Positions 62,342 through 64,000 of a stretch of 64,000 nt of DNA are shown piece by piece. The notes under the pieces were generated by a model that had not been told where the DNA came from, searched no databases, and saw nothing but the letters and a program-made list of their open reading frames with translations. Numbering within the stretch: the stretch's first letter is position 1; every line of letters starts with the position of its first letter. The position numbers were made by a program, and so were the translations under genes. The DNA comes from JAVJRN01 sp047635055 (lineage in GTDB: Bacteria > Bacteroidota > Bacteroidia > Cytophagales > Cyclobacteriaceae). The stretch spans positions 1-64,000 of the forward strand of contig JBLIIJ010000006.1 of assembly GCA_047635055.1 (NCBI GenBank), read 5' to 3'.

Positions 62342-63328
62342 ATGAAAGCAGTAATTTTTACTAAAGACGATCCACCACTACAATTACACGAGGTTGATTT
62401 ACCTAAAATTGGTAAAGGTGAATGTCTAGTTAAATTGAAAGCTGCCGCATTAAATCGACGAGATTACTGGATTACTGTAGGTAAATACCCGGGTATAAAA
62501 GAGAATGTTATTTTAGGCTCTGATGGATGTGGAGTTGTAGAAGAGGGAAGCGAGTTATGGCAGGGTAAAGAAGTCGTCATAAATCCCAATATCAATTGGG
62601 GGGACAATCCAGAGTTTCAAGGAGAAAGTTATCAAATACTTGGAATGCCAGTAAACGGAACATTGGCAGAGTATATCGTAGTTAATGAAAACCGATTAGC
62701 TCCAAAGCCAGTAAAGTTAAGTTTCGAAGAGGCCGCAGCATTACCATTGGCAGGTTTAACTGCTTATAGAGCAGTGTTTACGAAGGCAAAAGTGACCGCT
62801 GGTAAAAGCGTATTGATCACGGGTATTGGCGGTGGTGTATCCCAGTTTGCTTTAAGTTTTTGTGTAGCATTGGGAGCAAAAGTATACGTTACGAGTAGCG
62901 ACAAAAGGAAAATCTCTGCTGCGAAATCGTCAGGAGCTAAGGGTGGGTTCAACTATAAGGATGTTGATTGGTCAAAAACTGCGTTGAAAGACACCAAAGG
63001 ATTTGATGTAATTATAGATAGCGCTGGGGGAGCGTCGCTAAAAGATTATATGAAGCTTATCAAACCCGGTGGTAAATTGGTCTTTTACGGAAGTACGACA
63101 GGAAGACCTGAAGACTTTGATATTTTCAGGCTATTCTGGAACCAAATTTCGGTTTTAGGCAGTTCGATGGGTAATGATCGTGAGTTTACTGAAATGGTTA
63201 AATTCGTTGAGGGTAACCAAATAAAACCTGTTATTGACCAAGTGTTCGAATTAGATCAAGTCTATGAGGCATTCAGACGATTTATTTCTCCAGACCATAG
63301 AGGTAAAATTGTAGTCAAAATTGATTAG
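62342..63328 (+). CDS. Zinc-binding-type alcohol dehydrogenase/quinone oxidoreductase (MDR family)
   Basis: 328 residues from ATG 62342 (MKAVIFTKDDPPLQLHEVD). A reading from TTG 62321 adds seven residues and is less likely. GroES-like domain with LNRRDYWITVGKYPG and GSDGCGVVEEGS; the catalytic-zinc Cys/His set is not obvious, so a zinc-free quinone oxidoreductase (NADPH) is more likely. Rossmann domain with VLITGIGGGVSQFALSF, then GGKLVFYGSTTGRPEDFD. Follows dnaB by 29 bases and could be co-transcribed. Substrate unknown. Confidence 0.88.
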   Translation: MKAVIFTKDDPPLQLHEVDLPKIGKGECLVKLKAAALNRRDYWITVGKYPGIKENVILGSDGCGVVEEGSELWQGKEVVINPNINWGDNPEFQGESYQILGMPVNGTLAEYIVVNENRLAPKPVKLSFEEAAALPLAGLTAYRAVFTKAKVTAGKSVLITGIGGGVSQFALSFCVALGAKVYVTSSDKRKISAAKSSGAKGGFNYKDVDWSKTALKDTKGFDVIIDSAGGASLKDYMKLIKPGGKLVFYGSTTGRPEDFDIFRLFWNQISVLGSSMGNDREFTEMVKFVEGNQIKPVIDQVFELDQVYEAFRRFISPDHRGKIVVKID

Positions 63329-63651
63329 AAATATTCAATTTGAAAATTTAGGTAAGCTGCTTTTAGTTCTTTGAGCGCATGTGCCTCATTTAGCGCTTTT
63401 GCCTTTTCAATACCCGTTATATAGATCATTTCGGCTTTTTCGATATATCCAAAGCCTGCCTGCAAGCTTGCAGCATGAAAATATGTACCTATATAATTTG
63501 GGTGATCATTTAACAAATACTCAAATAATGACATGGTTTTTTGAGGATCAGTTTCTAGGAATTCCATGGCCAATGCGTATTTTAAAAAGGGATCATTTGG
63601 CTCTTCTAAAAGATATTTTTCTAACTGTTCGATACGTTGCTTATTGGTCAT
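63325..63651 (-). CDS. Small TPR-like protein
   Basis: 108 residues, all helical: LEKYLLEEPNDPFLKYALAME, LFEYLLNDHPNYIGTYFHAAS and GYIEKAEMIYITGIEKAKAL form about two and a half tetratricopeptide-like repeats. No signal peptide. Common in Bacteroidota as a short soluble scaffold protein; function unknown. Its stop overlaps the convergent oxidoreductase stop by four bases, and it is divergent from etfB. Confidence 0.8.
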   Translation of the reverse strand: MTNKQRIEQLEKYLLEEPNDPFLKYALAMEFLETDPQKTMSLFEYLLNDHPNYIGTYFHAASLQAGFGYIEKAEMIYITGIEKAKALNEAHALKELKAAYLNFQIEYF

Positions 63652-63715
63652 AGTGTTTGCCTTTTATTTACTAAATTCGTGACCTATTTTAATTAATCCA
63701 AATAAAAGAAATTTA

Positions 63716-64000
63716 ATGAAGATATTAGTTTGTATTACTCACGTACCGGATACAACTTCAAGGATTTCATTTACTGATGGAGATACTAAGTTCGACAAGA
63801 CAGGTGTCTCATTTATCATCGGGCCTTATGATGATTATTCACTGGCTAGAGCCGTGGAGTTGAAGGGACAAACCGGAGGTTCGATCACCGTAATTAACGT
63901 TGGTGAAGCTGAAACGGAACCAACTATTAGGAAAGCATTGGCTATTGGAGCGGATGATGCTATACGGGTCAATGCATTTCCAATCGATGCTCTTTTTGTT
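63716..64000 (+). CDS. etfB: Electron transfer flavoprotein, beta subunit (5' part)
   Basis: The first 95 codons from ATG 63716, cut by the window end. MKILVCITHVPDTTSRI, FIIGPYDDYSLARAVELK and ITVINVGEAETEPTIRKALAIGADDAI are characteristic of EtfB, with the AMP-binding region forming. Together with EtfA, expected just beyond the window, it carries electrons from acyl-CoA dehydrogenases to the quinone pool. Confidence 0.95.
   Translation, partial: MKILVCITHVPDTTSRISFTDGDTKFDKTGVSFIIGPYDDYSLARAVELKGQTGGSITVINVGEAETEPTIRKALAIGADDAIRVNAFPIDALFV

Noticed and set aside
1..64000. CRISPR arrays, rRNA genes and insertion sequences
   Set aside because: I looked for regularly spaced repeats, rRNA-like sequence and transposase motifs and found none; only one tRNA and one integrase remnant are supported.

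Overview
The window is AT-rich bacterial DNA from a member of the Bacteroidota, most likely a marine Cytophagales-type gliding bacterium. This is inferred from a type IX secretion C-terminal sorting domain, two TonB-dependent receptors with carboxypeptidase-like plug extensions, many short lipoproteins with late lipoboxes, families largely confined to this phylum (DUF4920, DUF2452, DUF3127, SiaB/SiaC-like proteins), and an almost complete absence of Shine-Dalgarno sequences. Genus cannot be fixed from sequence alone.

Layout. 1-8.2 kb: a saccharolytic locus with the end of a type IX-secreted protein, two paralogous lipoprotein glycoside hydrolases that carry ricin-type beta-trefoil modules inside the catalytic barrel, and a GH2 beta-galactosidase-like lipoprotein. 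8.5-14.2 kb: a decayed zone with a frameshifted hypothetical gene, an internally deleted tyrosine recombinase beside tRNA-Pro(UGG), a Zur-like Fur regulator with a one-base frameshift, a TonB-dependent receptor with two in-frame stops, one intact small lipoprotein, and remnants of a pirin and of a (4Fe-4S)/CDGSH protein. Two matching palindromes, in front of fur and in front of the lipoprotein, look like Zur operators and tie this set together as a zinc-uptake locus. 14.2-30 kb: envelope and housekeeping genes (AsmA-like protein, XRE regulator, TPR protein, penicillin acylase, DegT aminotransferase, BrkB/YihY protein, sodium:solute symporter).

29.8-37.1 kb is a signalling island: SiaC-like phosphoprotein, SiaB-like kinase and a coiled-coil membrane protein on one strand; a histidine kinase, a response regulator fused to a degenerate PP2C/SpoIIE domain, and a 79-residue protein on the other; then a membrane SiaA-like PP2C phosphatase. 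I regard this as the most interesting system here: a partner switch that appears to be wired to a two-component pair through a pseudophosphatase.

37-60.5 kb mixes small conserved Bacteroidota genes, a second TonB receptor, MsrB, LhgO, a BNR-repeat exoprotein, a dead acetyl-CoA hydrolase/transferase, a PBP4-type peptidase, a CPA1 antiporter coupled to a GPP34 protein, a potassium channel, a trehalose synthesis/GH15 pair, and an epsilon-type exonuclease coupled to a Mur-ligase-like protein without a P-loop. 60.5-64 kb has dnaB behind a helically phased cluster of DnaA-box-like sites, an MDR oxidoreductase, a TPR-like protein and the start of etfB. Convergent genes in this window overlap at their 3' ends unusually often.
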